50,798 bases of DNA. It comes from Actinokineospora spheciospongiae (GTDB lineage: Bacteria; Actinomycetota; Actinomycetes; Mycobacteriales; Pseudonocardiaceae). The stretch spans positions 1-50,798 of the forward strand of contig NZ_AYXG01000145.1 in NCBI RefSeq assembly GCF_000564855.1, in the 5' to 3' direction. The notes below the pieces were generated by a model. It made no database searches and had not been told where the DNA came from. It saw only the letters and a program-made list of their open reading frames with translations. The translations under genes were made by a program, and so were the position numbers. Positions 49,833-50,798 of this stretch are shown here, one piece after another; positions within the stretch are counted from its first letter, which is position 1, and every line of letters begins with the position of its first letter.

Positions 49833-49842
49833 TATTCGGGTG
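49828..49842 (+). promoter_or_regulatory. leaderless promoter of the IMPase-like gene
   Basis: TAGGGT at 49828-49833, six bases, GTG at 49840, so transcription and translation should start at the same base. No Shine-Dalgarno is present. The -35 is weak. Confidence 0.55.
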
Positions 49843-50646
49843 CGTGAGACCGATGTCGAGGTGGCGATCCGTGCAGTTGAGGCCGGGGCGGGTGTCGTGC
49901 GGGCGATGTACGGCGGCCGGATGGAGAGGTTCGCCAAGTCCGGAGACGACTTCGCGACGGAGGCGGATGTCGCCGCTGAACGGACCATCATGGCCGTCTT
50001 GCGGGAGGCACGCCCGGCAGACGGCTTCCTCGGTGAGGAGGGTGGCGACCTCGGCCAGGCCGCCTCCGGTCGCCGCTGGCTGGTCGATCCGTTGTGCGGG
50101 ACGCTCAACTACGCCGCGCGCACCCCGCTGGTCGCGGTCAACGTGGCCTTGCGAGCCTGCGACCGCGTGAGCACGGCGGCTGTGGCCGACCCGCTGTCGC
50201 ACGAGGTGTTCTGGACCGACGGTGAGGCGGCCTCCGTCCGTTCGGACGAGCGGGACACACCGCTGCGGCCCGACCCGACCAGCCGCCTGGTCGACCTCAA
50301 CCTCGACCCCCCATTCCCCAACAAGGACTGGTTCCTCGCGGCCGACCTGCTGACCGACGAGGGCTTCACCAGTGTGTTCCACCCCAGGGTGCTGTCGACC
50401 ACGTTGGCACTGGCCTGGGTGGCTGTCGGCCGTCGTGCCGCCTACATCACCGACGGGCGCCTGCGCGACAACGTGCACTTCAGCAGTGGCATCGCCCTGT
50501 GTCAGGCCGCAGGTTGCGTCGTCACCAACCTCGCGGGCCAACCCGTCCACACCGGTGTCCAAGGGCTCATCGCCGCAGCCGACGCCACCACGCACGCCAA
50601 ACTGCTCGACCTCCTGTCCCACCGGCGACAGCCGCGAACACCCTGA
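49840..50646 (+). CDS. inositol monophosphatase-like protein lacking metal ligands
   Basis: 268 aa, IMPase/FBPase-like fold (Mg-dependent phosphatases of inositol or sugar phosphates). The first metal motif is present: FLGEEGG and Asp83 in WLVDPLCGTLNY. The second Asp of DPxDGT is Cys86, and in the C-terminal W-D-x-A-A-G motif the Asp position is His (NVHFSSGIALCQAAG). Two of the usual ligands are thus gone, so classical two- or three-metal catalysis is doubtful. The leaderless GTG start is supported by the TAGGGT box six bases before it. No operon partner; it starts at the edge of the TetR relic. The 150 bases after its stop hold no gene I can support. Confidence 0.85.
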   Translation: MRETDVEVAIRAVEAGAGVVRAMYGGRMERFAKSGDDFATEADVAAERTIMAVLREARPADGFLGEEGGDLGQAASGRRWLVDPLCGTLNYAARTPLVAVNVALRACDRVSTAAVADPLSHEVFWTDGEAASVRSDERDTPLRPDPTSRLVDLNLDPPFPNKDWFLAADLLTDEGFTSVFHPRVLSTTLALAWVAVGRRAAYITDGRLRDNVHFSSGIALCQAAGCVVTNLAGQPVHTGVQGLIAAADATTHAKLLDLLSHRRQPRTP

Positions 50647-50798
50647 CCTCAACGCGAGGCGTTCCCGGGCCGAGCGAGGAGGTGGATCGGCGGTCCGCAC
50701 GTCCGCGCATCGGGTTCCCGGTGCGCTGCGACGGATCGGCCGAACCTGTGCCGGGACACCGTGGTCAGGTGGGTCAGCCGCAGTGGCGGTTGGCCCAC

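Noticed and set aside
50682-50798. Possible gene starting with GTG near the right edge behind GCGAGGAG
   Set aside because: Only about 39 codons before the window ends, ribosome site touching the start codon, and no recognisable sequence.

Overview
The window is about 50.8 kb of very GC-rich DNA with frequent GTG starts, GTGA/ATGA gene overlaps, class I lysyl-tRNA synthetase, SARP/AfsR-type and XRE/TetR regulators and DrrAB-type ABC systems. This fits a filamentous actinobacterium, most likely of the Pseudonocardiales (Saccharothrix/Lentzea/Actinosynnema-like); the genus is inference. No rRNA, tRNA, CRISPR array, integrase or transposase was seen.

Layout. 0.2-2.6 kb: flavodoxin-fold quinone reductase with a small partner gene, divergent from a TPR regulator, the block being bracketed by two related AT-rich repeats. 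2.8-8.9 kb: YbjN-like protein, a strongly asymmetric heterodimeric ABC exporter, an XRE-TetR fusion regulator and an acyl-CoA dehydrogenase sharing an operator motif. 9.1-19.0 kb: a five-gene polymorphic-toxin operon (YbaB-like, WXG100-like, 2213-aa toxin, small orphan, 656-aa immunity fusion). 19.0-22.1 kb: alpha/beta hydrolase with a Cys nucleophile, secreted HAF-repeat protein, spermidine-synthase-like protein. 22.2-28.4 kb: GH92 mannosidase, GT4 glycosyltransferase, APH-like kinase, class I LysRS. 28.4-34.5 kb: secreted HDWE protein, then an RHH regulator-DUF4097-DrrA-DrrB-P450 operon on the minus strand. 34.7-39 kb: secreted CE1-type esterase, GlxA-type regulator, membrane-anchored DJ-1 protein, TetR. 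39-46.5 kb: a decayed stretch holding an aldo/keto reductase relic, a VWA/PKD secreted protein, a truncated polyketide synthase running in frame into a frameshifted secreted repeat protein, and a DUF2690-like secreted protein. 46.5-50.6 kb: AfsR-type regulator, a TetR 3' relic and an inositol-monophosphatase-like protein without key metal ligands.

Most interesting system. The toxin at 9958-16599 carries, behind a CpnT-like N-terminal domain and long disordered linkers, what read as three separate enzymatic warheads: an R-S-ExE ADP-ribosyltransferase, a papain-like/glutamine-deamidase domain with a C-H-D arrangement, and a C-terminal RelA/SpoT-fold domain. The immunity gene at 17036-19006 appears to be a fusion of a YrhB-like domain, a type VII-associated middle part and an ADP-ribosylglycohydrolase domain in which all metal-binding Asp positions are replaced. 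It would therefore have to protect by binding rather than catalysis.

Regulation visible in sequence: a GATAATGnnnTTAT palindrome at three places in two distant regions, matching TetR-type operators before the XRE-TetR gene and the acyl-CoA dehydrogenase, helically phased TGGCAC repeats at the RHH gene, three long terminator hairpins, and several leaderless-type promoters (TAnnnT, six bases, start codon). One of these creates a nine-codon upstream ORF and another would start GH92 at an ATC codon. All domain calls come from reading motifs by eye; no database search was run.
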